A stretch of DNA of 44,111 nucleotides from SIG440 sp045587485 (GCA_045587485.1 JAZNCI010000048.1:1-44111); one strand, 5' to 3'; positions 33,723 through 42,142 are shown, numbered from the stretch's first letter. A program made the numbers and translations. Notes: generated from the letters alone by a model not told the origin.

Positions 33723-34232
33723 ATGTATAATTCTGTTTCAATGGAAACGGGCTTTTTTGCGGCAAGTTTGCTCGCAGGTATTGTTGCGGCATTTATATAT
33801 GATTTACTGCGTGTCAGCCGCAGAATCTTGGGGCCCAGTGACGGGATTGTTAATCTGGAGGACATAGTGTTCCTTGCTGCTTCGGCGGTAATTGTATTCG
33901 GAGCGGCGTATCTTAAAAACAGCGGCGAGATAAGGTGGCAGGGCTTTATAGGCTTTGGAGCAGGAATAGGTATATATGCATCGGTGGTCAAAAACAGATT
34001 TCTCAATGTCAGCACAGCAATAATAAAGTGGCTGGTTAAACTGGCTGAAAAAATAATTAAAATTATAATCTTTCCGCTTAAGCTTATATTAAAAATATTC
34101 AAAAAGCCCGTAAATGTTGTTATGTGGTATACAGGATATGGAATTCGTAGGGTAAGAAGACTTGTCAGGCGCAACGGTGACAGACTTTCGGTGCGTTTGA
34201 AAAATGTCAGGTTTATGCTGAGAAAAAAGTAA
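33723..34232 (+). CDS. yabQ: Spore cortex biosynthesis protein YabQ
   Basis: 169 residues. N-terminal membrane helices (FFAASLLAGIVAAFIYDLLRV and an IVFLAASAVIVFGAAY stretch) and a basic, amphipathic C-terminal half. Matches YabQ, a mother-cell membrane protein required for cortex. Starts 11 bp after yabP with GGGAG upstream. Confidence 0.88.
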   Translation: MYNSVSMETGFFAASLLAGIVAAFIYDLLRVSRRILGPSDGIVNLEDIVFLAASAVIVFGAAYLKNSGEIRWQGFIGFGAGIGIYASVVKNRFLNVSTAIIKWLVKLAEKIIKIIIFPLKLILKIFKKPVNVVMWYTGYGIRRVRRLVRRNGDRLSVRLKNVRFMLRKK

Positions 34233-34242
34233 CGGTTGAGTA

Positions 34243-34271
34243 TTGACAAAGGGGTTTTGATGATATATAAT
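34243..34271 (+). promoter_or_regulatory. Consensus sigma-A promoter of divIC
   Basis: Perfect TTGACA and TATAAT with a 17-bp spacer. It lets divIC be expressed in growing cells independently of the sporulation genes upstream. Confidence 0.85.
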
Positions 34272-34307
34272 TACTTTAGAATACTGTAGGATTGGGGGTT
34301 TATGCCA

Positions 34308-34610
34308 ATGCGTAACGATAAAAAGAAACAGAAGAAAGTTTCTGTAAAAAGATTGATTATCCTTGCGGTTGTATTGGCAGCGTGTATAGGTGTGGTTTGC
34401 AAATTTATTGAGCAACAAATTACACTTTCACGGTATGATAGCCTTGCCAATGAATACAAACAAAAGATTGCCGAGGCACAGCTTGAAAATCAAAAGCTGG
34501 AAGACGAAAAAAATAAGGCAGATACCGACGAATATATTCAGCGTGCAGCCCGTGACAAATTGGGTCTTGTAAAGCCTAACGAACGTGTTTTTGTGGATAT
34601 AAGTCAGTAA
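34308..34610 (+). CDS. divIC: DivIC/FtsL-family septum formation initiator
   Basis: 100 residues: basic cytoplasmic N-terminus, one membrane helix (about 16-36), then an extracellular coiled coil (LANEYKQKIAEAQLENQKLEDE) and the family end RAARDKLGLVKPNERVFVD. It works in the FtsL-DivIB division complex. ATG 34308 has GGGGG 9 bp upstream; ATG 34302 is also possible. Confidence 0.88.
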   Translation: MRNDKKKQKKVSVKRLIILAVVLAACIGVVCKFIEQQITLSRYDSLANEYKQKIAEAQLENQKLEDEKNKADTDEYIQRAARDKLGLVKPNERVFVDISQ

Positions 34611-34675
34611 CAATTCAAAAGATAAAGTGAATGGAAATATACAAGCGATGTCAGCGGGGCATCTGAGGAGGATTT

Positions 34676-35137
34676 TTGAAAGCTATGCAGATTGAAGAAG
34701 GAAGTATACTTCGTGGAAAGGTTACAGGCATTGCGCCCTTTGGTGCGTTTATTGAGCTTGAAGGAGGAAAAACAGGTCTTGTACATATTTCTGAGGTGTC
34801 GACAGAATATGTTGATGATATAAACAAACATCTGACGGCGGGACAAAGTGTAAAGGTCAAGGTGCTTTCTGTTGATGAGCAGGGCAAGATAAGTCTGTCT
34901 ATCAAGAAAGCCGTTGAGGAAAAAACAAAGAAAAAGAACAGCGAAAAACAGAAAAACAACGGTGGTCTCAAGGGCGCTCCCGAGGTTTTCGAATTTTCTC
35001 ACAAGTCAAAGGATATGGAAACTATGTCTTTTGAAGATAAGCTCCTTAAATTCAAGCAGGACAGCGAAGAAAAGATACAGGATCTTAAACGCAACACAGA
35101 AGGTAAGCGCAACGGCGGTTATAAGAGAGCATATTAA
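34676..35137 (+). CDS. S1 RNA-binding domain protein (YabR-like)
   Basis: 153 residues. S1 OB-fold at about 5-78: GSILRGKVTGIAPFGAFIEL, GLVHISEVS and KVLSVDEQGKISLSIK. The C-terminal half is Lys-rich and probably disordered. Position after divIC is as for yabR in Bacillus. TTG 34676 with AGGAGG 4 bp upstream is preferred; ATG 34685 is an alternative. RNA target unknown. Confidence 0.88.
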   Translation: MKAMQIEEGSILRGKVTGIAPFGAFIELEGGKTGLVHISEVSTEYVDDINKHLTAGQSVKVKVLSVDEQGKISLSIKKAVEEKTKKKNSEKQKNNGGLKGAPEVFEFSHKSKDMETMSFEDKLLKFKQDSEEKIQDLKRNTEGKRNGGYKRAY

Positions 35138-35217
35138 AAAGCCCGACGGAACTGTAAAGGTTCCGTTGTGTGTTTTCAGGCGGTTTGTGACAGATTTTAT
35201 AAAAGGAGGTTACGGTT

Positions 35218-35652
35218 ATGGATACCTGGTCAATTATCTGGTTGATTACCGCAGTTGTACTTGGAGTTATTGAGGTTTCGACGGTTAATCTGATTACGCT
35301 TTGGTTTGCGTTGTCTGCACTGGTTGTTGCAGTAATTGCCGCATTTGGGGCAGGAACAATTGTACAGATATCTGTTTTTATAGTCGTTTCTGCGGTTATG
35401 GTTATTGCAACACGGCCTCTGGCAAGAAGGTTTTTAAACCGCAATACTATTGCTACAAATGCTGACAGAATTATTTCCGCAAAAGGTGTAGTTGTTGAAG
35501 AAATCAACAGTATCAAAGGCTGCGGACAGGTTAAGGTTATGGGACAGCTGTGGTCAGCAAAATCTGTAAACGGAGAAATTATAGCTGATGGGTCTTCTGT
35601 AACAATTGTGGCACTCGAAGGTGTAAAGGTTGTTGTTTCGGCAGATAATTAA
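35218..35652 (+). CDS. NfeD-like membrane protein
   Basis: 144 residues: three membrane helices (about 5-75) and a C-terminal OB fold (IISAKGVVVEEI, GQVKVMGQLWSAKS, VTIVALEGVKVVV). NfeD short forms pair with SPFH proteins, as here with the gene 36 bp downstream. GGAGG precedes ATG. It probably organises membrane microdomains with its partner. Confidence 0.87.
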   Translation: MDTWSIIWLITAVVLGVIEVSTVNLITLWFALSALVVAVIAAFGAGTIVQISVFIVVSAVMVIATRPLARRFLNRNTIATNADRIISAKGVVVEEINSIKGCGQVKVMGQLWSAKSVNGEIIADGSSVTIVALEGVKVVVSADN

Positions 35653-35688
35653 TTATATAAACAAATTATATTGCAAAGGAGTATTTTT

Positions 35689-36606
35689 ATGCCGTTTTTA
35701 ATTTTACTGGTCATAATTATTGTTTTAATTGCTTCAAATATCAAGGTTGTTCCTCAGGCACATGCATATGTCATTGAACGTCTGGGTGCATATAGCGGAA
35801 CGTGGAGCGTTGGTCTTCATATAAAGGTCCCTTTTATCGACAGAGTTGCAAAAAGAGTTACATTAAAAGAGCAGGTTGTTGATTTTGCACCTCAGCCTGT
35901 TATCACAAAAGATAACGTAACAATGCAGATTGATACGGTAGTATATTTCCAGATAATCGATCCAAAGCTTTATACCTATGGCGTCGAGTTGCCAATGGCG
36001 GCAATTGAAAATCTGACAGCCACAACGCTTCGTAATATTATCGGCGATATGGAGCTTGATGAAAGCTTGACCTCACGTGATGTCATCAACACAAAAATGC
36101 GTTCTATTCTTGATGAAGCAACCGACCCATGGGGTATCAGGGTCAACCGTGTTGAGCTTAAGAATATTATTCCACCCGCAGGCATCCGCGAAGCGATGGA
36201 AAAACAGATGAAGGCAGAGCGTGAAAGACGTGAGGCAATCTTGCGTGCTGAGGGTGAAAAAAAGTCTGCAATTCTGGTTGCAGAGGGCGAAAAGGCGGCT
36301 GCAATCTTAAAGGCTGAGGCAGAAAAAGAATCCCAGATTCTCAAAGCAGAGGCCGAGAAGGAATCTGCAATCCGCATTGCTGAAGGTGAGGCTCAGGCAA
36401 TCCTTTCGGTTCAGGAGGCTACCGCAAGCGGTATCCGTATGCTGAACGAGGCATCACCGACAGAATCTGTTCTTACAATAAAGAGTCTGGAGGCGTTTGC
36501 AAAGGCCGCAGACGGCAAGGCTACAAAGATTATTATTCCGTCGGAGATACAGGGCTTGGCAGGTCTTGCTACAGGTCTTAAATCGGTTATCGACGAAGAA
36601 AAATAA
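35689..36606 (+). CDS. SPFH/band 7 (slipin/QmcA-like) protein
   Basis: 305 residues: N-terminal membrane helix (2-18), band 7 domain about 25-190 (VPQAHAYVIERLGAYSGTW, TKDNVTMQIDTVVYFQI, RDVINTKMRSILDEATDPWG), then a coiled coil with repeated A-E-K-E-S-Q-I-L-K-A-E-style units. Forms oligomeric membrane scaffolds. The repetitive coding region 36210-36380 is part of this coiled coil. AAGGAG precedes ATG 35689. Operon partner of NfeD. Confidence 0.92.
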   Translation: MPFLILLVIIIVLIASNIKVVPQAHAYVIERLGAYSGTWSVGLHIKVPFIDRVAKRVTLKEQVVDFAPQPVITKDNVTMQIDTVVYFQIIDPKLYTYGVELPMAAIENLTATTLRNIIGDMELDESLTSRDVINTKMRSILDEATDPWGIRVNRVELKNIIPPAGIREAMEKQMKAERERREAILRAEGEKKSAILVAEGEKAAAILKAEAEKESQILKAEAEKESAIRIAEGEAQAILSVQEATASGIRMLNEASPTESVLTIKSLEAFAKAADGKATKIIIPSEIQGLAGLATGLKSVIDEEK

Positions 36607-36646
36607 AATTTAAGACTGTCAAAGGAACTTTAGGAGGAAAAACAAA

Positions 36647-37390
36647 ATGTCAGGACATTCCAAATGGGCAACTATAAAAAGAAAGAAAGGTGCACTTGAT
36701 GCAAAAAGGGGCAAGCTTTTTACCAAAATCGGTCGTGAACTGGTAGTTGCAGTAAAAGAGGGCGGACCCGACCCCGACAGCAACTCAAAGCTGCGTGATG
36801 CTATTGCAAAGGCAAAGGCAAACAATATGCCCAATGACACCATTCAGAGAAGTATTAAAAAAGCAGCAGGGGAGGATAGCAACAAGGAATATTTTGAGCT
36901 TACCTATGAAGGCTACGGCCCCAGCGGTGTTGCATTTATGGTTGAAACACTCAGCGATAATAAAAACCGTACAGCGGGCGATATGCGCCACTATTTTGAT
37001 AAATACGGCGGCAATCTTGGCCAGACTGGAAGTGTTGGTTTTATGTTTGAACGAAAGGGCCAGCTTGTTATTGCAAAGGCTGACAGCATCGACGAGGATA
37101 CCCTGATGATGGATGCCCTGGATGCAGGGGCCGAGGATTTCGGTTCAGAGGATGAGTGTTATGAGGTTACATCATCACCCGAGGATTTCAGCAAGGTTCG
37201 AGAAACACTTGAAGCAAAGGGCTACGAGTTTGAACAGGCTGAAATCAGTTACATTCCACAAACCCTTACCGAGGTAACCGACCCCGAGGCGGTTAAAAAT
37301 CTTGAAAAGCTCATTGATATGCTTGAAGATAACGACGACGTGCAGAACGTTTATCACACCTGGGATATGCCCGAGGATGAAGAGGAATGA
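36647..37390 (+). CDS. YebC/PmpR-family protein
   Basis: 247 residues, full length. MSGHSKWATIKRKKGALDAK start, FTKIGRELVVAVKEGGPDP, YEGYGPSGVAFMVE and FMFERKG are typical. Long annotated as a transcriptional regulator; members have recently been tied to translation through difficult (e.g. polyproline) sequences. AGGAGG precedes ATG. Confidence 0.95.
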   Translation: MSGHSKWATIKRKKGALDAKRGKLFTKIGRELVVAVKEGGPDPDSNSKLRDAIAKAKANNMPNDTIQRSIKKAAGEDSNKEYFELTYEGYGPSGVAFMVETLSDNKNRTAGDMRHYFDKYGGNLGQTGSVGFMFERKGQLVIAKADSIDEDTLMMDALDAGAEDFGSEDECYEVTSSPEDFSKVRETLEAKGYEFEQAEISYIPQTLTEVTDPEAVKNLEKLIDMLEDNDDVQNVYHTWDMPEDEEE

Positions 37391-37770
37391 TTATTTTACC
37401 CCTTTCCGATTTTCGGAAAGGGGTTTTGTAATTGCTATGATATCTGTCGGGGCAGAGGCGGGCTGACTTTTTTCTTCTGTTTTCTTTGTATCGGCATTTT
37501 GTGTTTTGTTGACTTTTGCATTTTTCTGCTTATTGGGGATTTGCATACCACTGTGGTCGATGGTGTAGTCTTCGGTGAGAATTAATTCCGAAATAGGAAC
37601 AATCTTGTACCCATCTTGTTGCAGTGTTTCGATGATGATTGGTAGGGCTTCAGGCGTATGAAGAGCGGCGTTGTGGAACAACACAATGCTGCCAGGCTTT
37701 ACCTTGGAGGTAACACGACCTGCAATTTCGGTTGCAGATAAATTCTTCCAGTCAAGGCTGTCCCCATAGG
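37391..37770 (-). pseudogene. 3' fragment of a polysaccharide deacetylase gene
   Basis: From the Asp-Ser-Leu-Asp-Trp segment (DSLDWKNLSATEI) through GSIVLFHNAALHTPEALP and DGYKIVPISELI this is the end of a NodB-type deacetylase, with a Lys/Thr-rich tail. The metal-binding and catalytic parts (TFDDG, HxxxH) are absent. Upstream of about 37766 the protein no longer looks like the family and the helicase gene begins nearby, so the gene is cut by the element that follows. The frame stays open to 37819 by chance. Confidence 0.8.
37399..37428. terminator. Terminator of yebC, inside the deacetylase 3' end
   Basis: CCCCTTTCCG/CGGAAAGGGG, 10-bp stem with four-base loop, then TTTTG. It also encodes the last residues of the converging deacetylase. 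Confidence 0.85.
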
Positions 37771-37788
37771 CAGCGGTTGGAAGGCAAT

Positions 37789-39438
37789 TTACTCTGCAAA
37801 CCTTCTTAATGCCAGGCAACCTTGTTTCTTTGTGATTTTATATGGGAAATTTAGAAATTTTAATTCGTTATTTATGGTAGGTATACGCCGGTCTTTCCCT
37901 TTTCTAATACTGAGAGCTTTCTTTAATTTTTCGGAGTCAGTAATAGACACAGTGCAATGCATTTTGTATAATTGCTGAAAGCCGTTATATATATCTTCGA
38001 TATCATCATCCGTAATTGTTTTATCCAAATATAGTTTTATAAAGTCGTCTAGTGAATTACAATTTGGCATAGTTATCGGGGATAATACTGGTTTTGAACT
38101 TTCTCCTAACCAATCTTTTATAATATTCAGGAAAAAATCTGCCTTATAATAGTTTTCTTTAAGGGCTTGATAAAAATTGCGCATTAAACCTATTTTAAGA
38201 CAAGCTGGTACATTTATAACAAGATTTTTACTGTTGTTGATATAGAATAAACTATTTGTGCTTCTATCACAGTTGGTCCAAAGTTTTCTTAGTTGATTTA
38301 GCATAAATTCAGGATTGTGCTGTTTCTGAATAAAGATATTCATAGTTTTATCTAAATAAATTAATTGTTTAAGTTGCGCATTTAAAGCTTGAATTGTTGG
38401 AGATTTAATGTAGACATTTACCATTTCGTTCTTCTCTGTAAATCTTTTACGGCCAAGCATCTGAAGAAAATCAGTTTTACAACAAAAGGGCAAAACAATG
38501 TGTTTAACACTGGGGTCGGTTATATTAACACCGTTATCTAATACCTTTGTCGAGATTAGTATATTTTCTGCAAAATGTGAATCTTTAACTATTCTTTCCC
38601 ACGTGATGGTTTTTTTCTTGCTTGAGTCTAAAAATGCAACGGTTTTGCCAGTACTTTCTCTAATTTTAGTTTTTAAGTTTTCACCGGCTTTTTTTGACGA
38701 AACAAAAATAAGCCATTTTTCGTTATCGGGGCAAGTTTTAATTTTACTAATAACTTCGTTATCTGTTTGATACGTATAAGGTTGATATCGTGTATTAGTA
38801 AAAGAATTATGATATTTTGTTGTAGTTATATTTAAATTCGGACTAAAATAATAATTTGATGAATCTTTTTTGGTTAAATCGTAAATGCCCTCAAATTCTA
38901 TTATTGTTGCGGACATAAATATTAATACTGCTCTGGAAAAGTGTGTCATTATCTTATCGTATATTATTCCAGTCAAAGAATTGAATAAAGCATCTTCTAA
39001 AAAGAAATGCGCTTCATCTAATATGACATAGTAAAAAGGATTAAAGAAATAACCATTTTGTTGGTTTAGTTTTATAGATCTTAATAGTGATTGGTAATTT
39101 AATATCGTGATTGATGCTTTTCTTTCTGGAAAAAAGAAAGCGTTATTATCTGTACAAGGTATATCATTGCGTGCGGGGAGAAGTTTTTTTGCAACAGCAT
39201 TCTTCATTTGCTTTTCAAGTGCGGTACGGTTGCAAAGATATAAAATATGTCTTTGTTTTTTGGCGGCATATGGTAAAAGTTTATTTAAAATAAAAGATGT
39301 TTTGCCAGTGCCAGTTGGTGACTCAATAAAAATATGCGAGGTATCAGTTGCATTATTTGGATCATTAGTTTCCCAACTTTTATATTCTTCACCTATACCA
39401 TTAGATAACCATTTTTGATTAAAATTAATACGCTTCAT
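37789..39438 (-). CDS. DEAH-type superfamily 2 helicase
   Basis: 549 residues. Walker A IESPTGTGKTSFILN near residue 39, motif Ia LCNRTALEKQ, DEAH box VILDEAHFF near 138, motif III MSATI near 176, and a C-terminal RecA half with ILISTKVLDNGVNI and LQMLGRKRF (motif VI, Q-x-x-G-R-x-x-R-like). The last ~170 residues are a helical tail without a recognised domain. No nuclease domain. AAGGAAG precedes ATG. It lies at the element's left edge; the stop codon is only about 25 bp from the likely junction, so the true C-terminus may be altered. Role in the element unknown. Confidence 0.8.
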   Translation of the reverse strand: MKRINFNQKWLSNGIGEEYKSWETNDPNNATDTSHIFIESPTGTGKTSFILNKLLPYAAKKQRHILYLCNRTALEKQMKNAVAKKLLPARNDIPCTDNNAFFFPERKASITILNYQSLLRSIKLNQQNGYFFNPFYYVILDEAHFFLEDALFNSLTGIIYDKIMTHFSRAVLIFMSATIIEFEGIYDLTKKDSSNYYFSPNLNITTTKYHNSFTNTRYQPYTYQTDNEVISKIKTCPDNEKWLIFVSSKKAGENLKTKIRESTGKTVAFLDSSKKKTITWERIVKDSHFAENILISTKVLDNGVNITDPSVKHIVLPFCCKTDFLQMLGRKRFTEKNEMVNVYIKSPTIQALNAQLKQLIYLDKTMNIFIQKQHNPEFMLNQLRKLWTNCDRSTNSLFYINNSKNLVINVPACLKIGLMRNFYQALKENYYKADFFLNIIKDWLGESSKPVLSPITMPNCNSLDDFIKLYLDKTITDDDIEDIYNGFQQLYKMHCTVSITDSEKLKKALSIRKGKDRRIPTINNELKFLNFPYKITKKQGCLALRRFAE

Positions 39439-39473
39439 CTAAACACTTCCTTAAAAAGTTGGATTTATTTAAT

Positions 39474-39501
39474 ATTATATACGGCGCAAAAATAAAATCA
39501 A
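39474..39501 (-). promoter_or_regulatory. Promoter of the helicase gene
   Basis: Minus strand TTGATT, 16-bp spacer, perfect TATAAT. Confidence 0.55.
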
Positions 39502-39520
39502 TAGAAAAAAGAAAAATGTT

Positions 39521-39536
39521 TTGTAAACTTTTACAA
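39521..39536. promoter_or_regulatory. Palindrome between divergent helicase and recombinase units
   Basis: TTGTAAA-CT-TTTACAA, perfect 7-bp arms, in the 176-bp divergent region. A candidate operator; no regulator assigned. Confidence 0.35.
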
Positions 39537-39614
39537 CGCATCTAACCTTTTCATAAAGCTACCGTCATATTTATTTCGGTCAGCTACATATAATTTCTAT
39601 GAGGAGGTAGTAAA

Positions 39615-39734
39615 ATGAAAATTACTAATACTTTTTCAACAAAAAATATATCCGAGCGTCTGGTTCGTCAGGCTGAGGTTCACCGCAGATGCATTTTGCT
39701 TTTGCAGACCGTTAAAGGAAAGAGGTATGCTTAG
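39615..39734 (+). CDS. 39-residue leader peptide upstream of the serine recombinase
   Basis: A short frame with an excellent site (GAGGAGGTAG, 5 bp from ATG). The peptide runs MKITNTFSTKNISERLV, then RQAEVHRRCILLLQTVK, and ends GKRYA. It is basic, helical and not hydrophobic. Its stop TAG shares a base with the recombinase GTG (TAGTG), so translation is very likely coupled. Not recognised; it may tune recombinase synthesis or act as a small directionality or DNA-binding factor. Confidence 0.65.
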   Translation: MKITNTFSTKNISERLVRQAEVHRRCILLLQTVKGKRYA

Positions 39735-41179
39735 TGAATGCAATATACGCCAGACAATCCATTGATAAAAAGGACAGCTTATCTATTGAAGGACAAATTG
39801 CCGAATGCCGTAAATTTGCCGGAGAGGACGCGAAGGTTTTTAAGGACAAGGGATATTCGGGTAAGAATATAAAACGCCCTGCCTTTACAGAGCTAATGAA
39901 GGCTGTGGAGGCAGGAACTGTAAAAAAGATATTCGTATATAGGCTCGACCGTTTCAGCCGTTCTATAGCGGATTTTAGTCGTTTGTGGGAAACTCTTTCG
40001 GTGAACGGTGTGGAATTTAATTCGGCAACCGAAAATTTTGATACGGCAACCCCTATAGGAAGAGCAATGCTTAATATTGTTATGACTTTTGCGCAGCTTG
40101 AAAGGGAGACTACAGCTGAGCGTGTTAAAGATAATTATGTTCATAGATTTCGGCTTGGAGCGTGGACGGGTGGACCTGCACCATTTGGATTTGAATTAAT
40201 CAAGATTTTGGTTGATGGCACACGGGCATCTTCACTTGTGGCAAATGACAAATCCGAAATCGTCAAAATGATATTTGAAGAATATGCAAAGCCCGAAACC
40301 TCTCTCCGAGGGTTGGCAAAAGAACTGACAGAAAAAGGAATACACGGACCTAAACGGGAGGTGTGGGATAATGTCACATTATCCCGCATTTTGCATAGTC
40401 CGGTATATGTAAAAGCTGATAATGATGTGTACTGGTATTACTTATCTAAAGGACTTCAAATTCAGCAGGAGATTGAGGCTTTTGACGGAATACACGCTTG
40501 TAATGTTATCGGCAGACGAGACCGCTCCAAAAACAAATATAATTCACTAGAAGGACAGATGCTTACTGTTGCAAATCACGAAGGATTTATTGATTCAGAG
40601 CTGTGGCTTACGGTTCAGGAAAAGCTCTCAAAGAATCCGCAGATTTCAAGAGTAAATGTGGGCAAGTATTCGTGGCTTACCGGTCTTATGAAATGTGGAA
40701 AGTGCGGATATGCAGTGAAAATTAATTACAGCAAATCGGAGGATAAATATTATCTTATTTGCTCAGGAAGGTCAAATTTCTCAACTTGTAAATCTACAAT
40801 TAATATCGACCTACGCGAGCTTGAAATGAAGATTGCAGAACAGATTGGTGAGATATTAAAGGAATCACCTCCCGGAGATTTAATTCCGGCAACAAAAGAG
40901 GTATCATCTGACATTCTGGCAATAGAGCAAAAGATAGAAAGGCTTGTAACAGCTCTTGCGGAGTGCAGTGAGATTTCTGCCACATATATTTCAAAGCAGA
41001 TAGAGGCATTACATAAACAGCGCAATGACATAATGAACAGTATTAAAAACGAACCCAAAAAGATACGACAAATTGATTTTAAATCACTTGAATTTGATGA
41101 AAAGAAGATTATAGCAGCTGAATTTATAGAACGTATATTGCTGGAAGGAAATAAAGTAAATATCATATGGAAAATCTGA
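39734..41179 (+). CDS. Large serine recombinase (site-specific integrase)
   Basis: 481 residues. N-terminal resolvase domain: AIYARQSIDKKDSLSIEGQI with catalytic Ser, VYRLDRFSRSIADF, and AQLERETTAERVKDN; then the recombinase domain with AWTGGPAPFGFEL, a zinc ribbon MKCGKCGYAVK...CSGRSNFSTCKS near 320-355, and a coiled coil at the C-terminus. Somewhat short for the family but complete. It should integrate and excise the element. GTG start overlapping the leader peptide stop. Confidence 0.92.
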   Translation: MNAIYARQSIDKKDSLSIEGQIAECRKFAGEDAKVFKDKGYSGKNIKRPAFTELMKAVEAGTVKKIFVYRLDRFSRSIADFSRLWETLSVNGVEFNSATENFDTATPIGRAMLNIVMTFAQLERETTAERVKDNYVHRFRLGAWTGGPAPFGFELIKILVDGTRASSLVANDKSEIVKMIFEEYAKPETSLRGLAKELTEKGIHGPKREVWDNVTLSRILHSPVYVKADNDVYWYYLSKGLQIQQEIEAFDGIHACNVIGRRDRSKNKYNSLEGQMLTVANHEGFIDSELWLTVQEKLSKNPQISRVNVGKYSWLTGLMKCGKCGYAVKINYSKSEDKYYLICSGRSNFSTCKSTINIDLRELEMKIAEQIGEILKESPPGDLIPATKEVSSDILAIEQKIERLVTALAECSEISATYISKQIEALHKQRNDIMNSIKNEPKKIRQIDFKSLEFDEKKIIAAEFIERILLEGNKVNIIWKI

Positions 41180-41216
41180 CTTGTTTATTATTTATATAAA
41201 TTAGTCGGATTTTTTG
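41171..41216 (+). terminator. Terminator of the recombinase gene
   Basis: AAATCTGACT pairs with AGTCGGATTT (one G-U), followed by a T-run. Confidence 0.75.
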
Positions 41217-41264
41217 TATAATTAATAATAATCTTTTACAACTGAACAAACTATATGATAAAGA

Positions 41265-41345
41265 ATTATGGGGGCCCCGGGGGAAGAAACAAGTGAGTTT
41301 TCTTCCCCTCGCTACAAATAAAGGACCACTTATAATTAATTAAAT
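41265..41345. other. Candidate oriT: inverted repeat before the relaxase gene
   Basis: GGGGAAGAAAC/TTTTCTTCCCC (41280-41290 with 41298-41308) lies in an otherwise AT-rich gap, flanked by GGGGGCCCCGGGGG. Position about 100 bp upstream of a relaxase gene fits an origin of transfer with the nick near the repeat. No T-run follows, so it is not an obvious terminator. Rest of the gap to 41433 is AT-rich with an ATTGTATAT/ATATACAAT palindrome. Confidence 0.4.
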
Positions 41346-41433
41346 TATTTATTATTGTATATTTATATATAAATATATAGATATAGATATATACAATATA
41401 TAAAAATATTATATTACGAAAGGAAAAATTATT

Positions 41434-41937
41434 ATGGCTATTTTTGAATCATTTAACGGTAGTGGAAATTACCGTAATGAAAATGCAATAGCACTTGTCA
41501 CTAGGTATATTTTTAATCCATATAAAACTTTAAGCAAGTGTTATGGAGGTTATGGGGTTGATTTTCAATGCCCGATTGAAAGCATGATAAATGTATCAGA
41601 GCAGTTTGGCAAAAGAACCGGTGTGCAGCTTCGGCATTATGCGGTATCGTTTGCATTATATGAACTAAACGAGCCCAAAATAGCTAATGAAATAGGCAGA
41701 AGAATCGCAGAGTTTATAGGACAGGAATATCAAACCTTATACGCTGTTCATGAAAACTGTAAACACCTGCATATACATATTGTTTCAAATGCTGTAAGCT
41801 ATATAGATGGGCACAGATTCTATGGAAGAAGACGGGAGTTTTATGCTCTTATGGAAGGTATACGTCAAATATTATGGGATTACGGCATAACAAAATTTAT
41901 GTATGTTTCAAAAAAAGAAGATATCCCGAGTGCTTAG
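41434..41937 (+). CDS. Short relaxase / mobilization nuclease
   Basis: 167 residues. The N-terminal relaxase domain of the MobA/VirD2 (MOBP-like) type: an early Tyr region (ALVTRYIFNPYKT), then RHYAVSFALYE and the metal-binding HLHIHIVSNAV with three His. Usual relaxases are far longer, with a helicase, primase or transport-signal tail, which is missing here. It ends cleanly at a terminator, so it may be a naturally minimal enzyme. It would nick the element at oriT and rely on another element's conjugation machine. AAAGGAAA precedes ATG. Confidence 0.82.
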   Translation: MAIFESFNGSGNYRNENAIALVTRYIFNPYKTLSKCYGGYGVDFQCPIESMINVSEQFGKRTGVQLRHYAVSFALYELNEPKIANEIGRRIAEFIGQEYQTLYAVHENCKHLHIHIVSNAVSYIDGHRFYGRRREFYALMEGIRQILWDYGITKFMYVSKKEDIPSA

Positions 41938-41953
41938 CACCCGGGATATAGTC
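41921..41953. terminator. Bidirectional terminator between relaxase and excisionase genes
   Basis: ATATCCCG/CGGGATAT with inner GTGC pairs; overlaps the relaxase stop codon. Confidence 0.65.
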
Positions 41954-41956
41954 AGA

Positions 41957-42142
41957 TTAACTTTTTATACATTCCATAATAAAGTCTTTAACGGATTGCT
42001 TGGGAATTCGCCAGACCCGTCCGTTACGGTAGGCTTTTAGCTTGCCGGAATTAAGATATTCATAAATCGCATTATAACCGATTCTGGGAACCTCGCAGGC
42101 CTCCTCTACTGTGAGAATATCAGGATAATCTTTAAACATCAT
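41957..42142 (-). CDS. xis: Excisionase-like helix-turn-helix protein
   Basis: 61 residues. DILTVEEACEVPRIGYNAIYEYLNSGKLKAYRNGRVWRIPK splits into the helix-turn-helix (TVEEACEV...AIYEYLNSGKL) and wing (AYRNGRVWRIPKQSV) of the MerR/Xis-type family. It probably controls excision or directionality. AAGGAGAG precedes ATG 42142 (42139 is alternative). The symbol is by analogy. Confidence 0.8.
   Translation of the reverse strand: MMFKDYPDILTVEEACEVPRIGYNAIYEYLNSGKLKAYRNGRVWRIPKQSVKDFIMECIKS

Noticed and set aside
36210..36380. Apparent tandem repeat in DNA
   Set aside because: It encodes the repetitive Ala/Glu/Lys coiled coil normal for SPFH proteins.
37767..37819. Upstream extension of the deacetylase fragment to an ATG at 37819
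   Set aside because: No ribosome binding site, no family similarity, and it overlaps the helicase gene end; most likely chance open frame across the junction.
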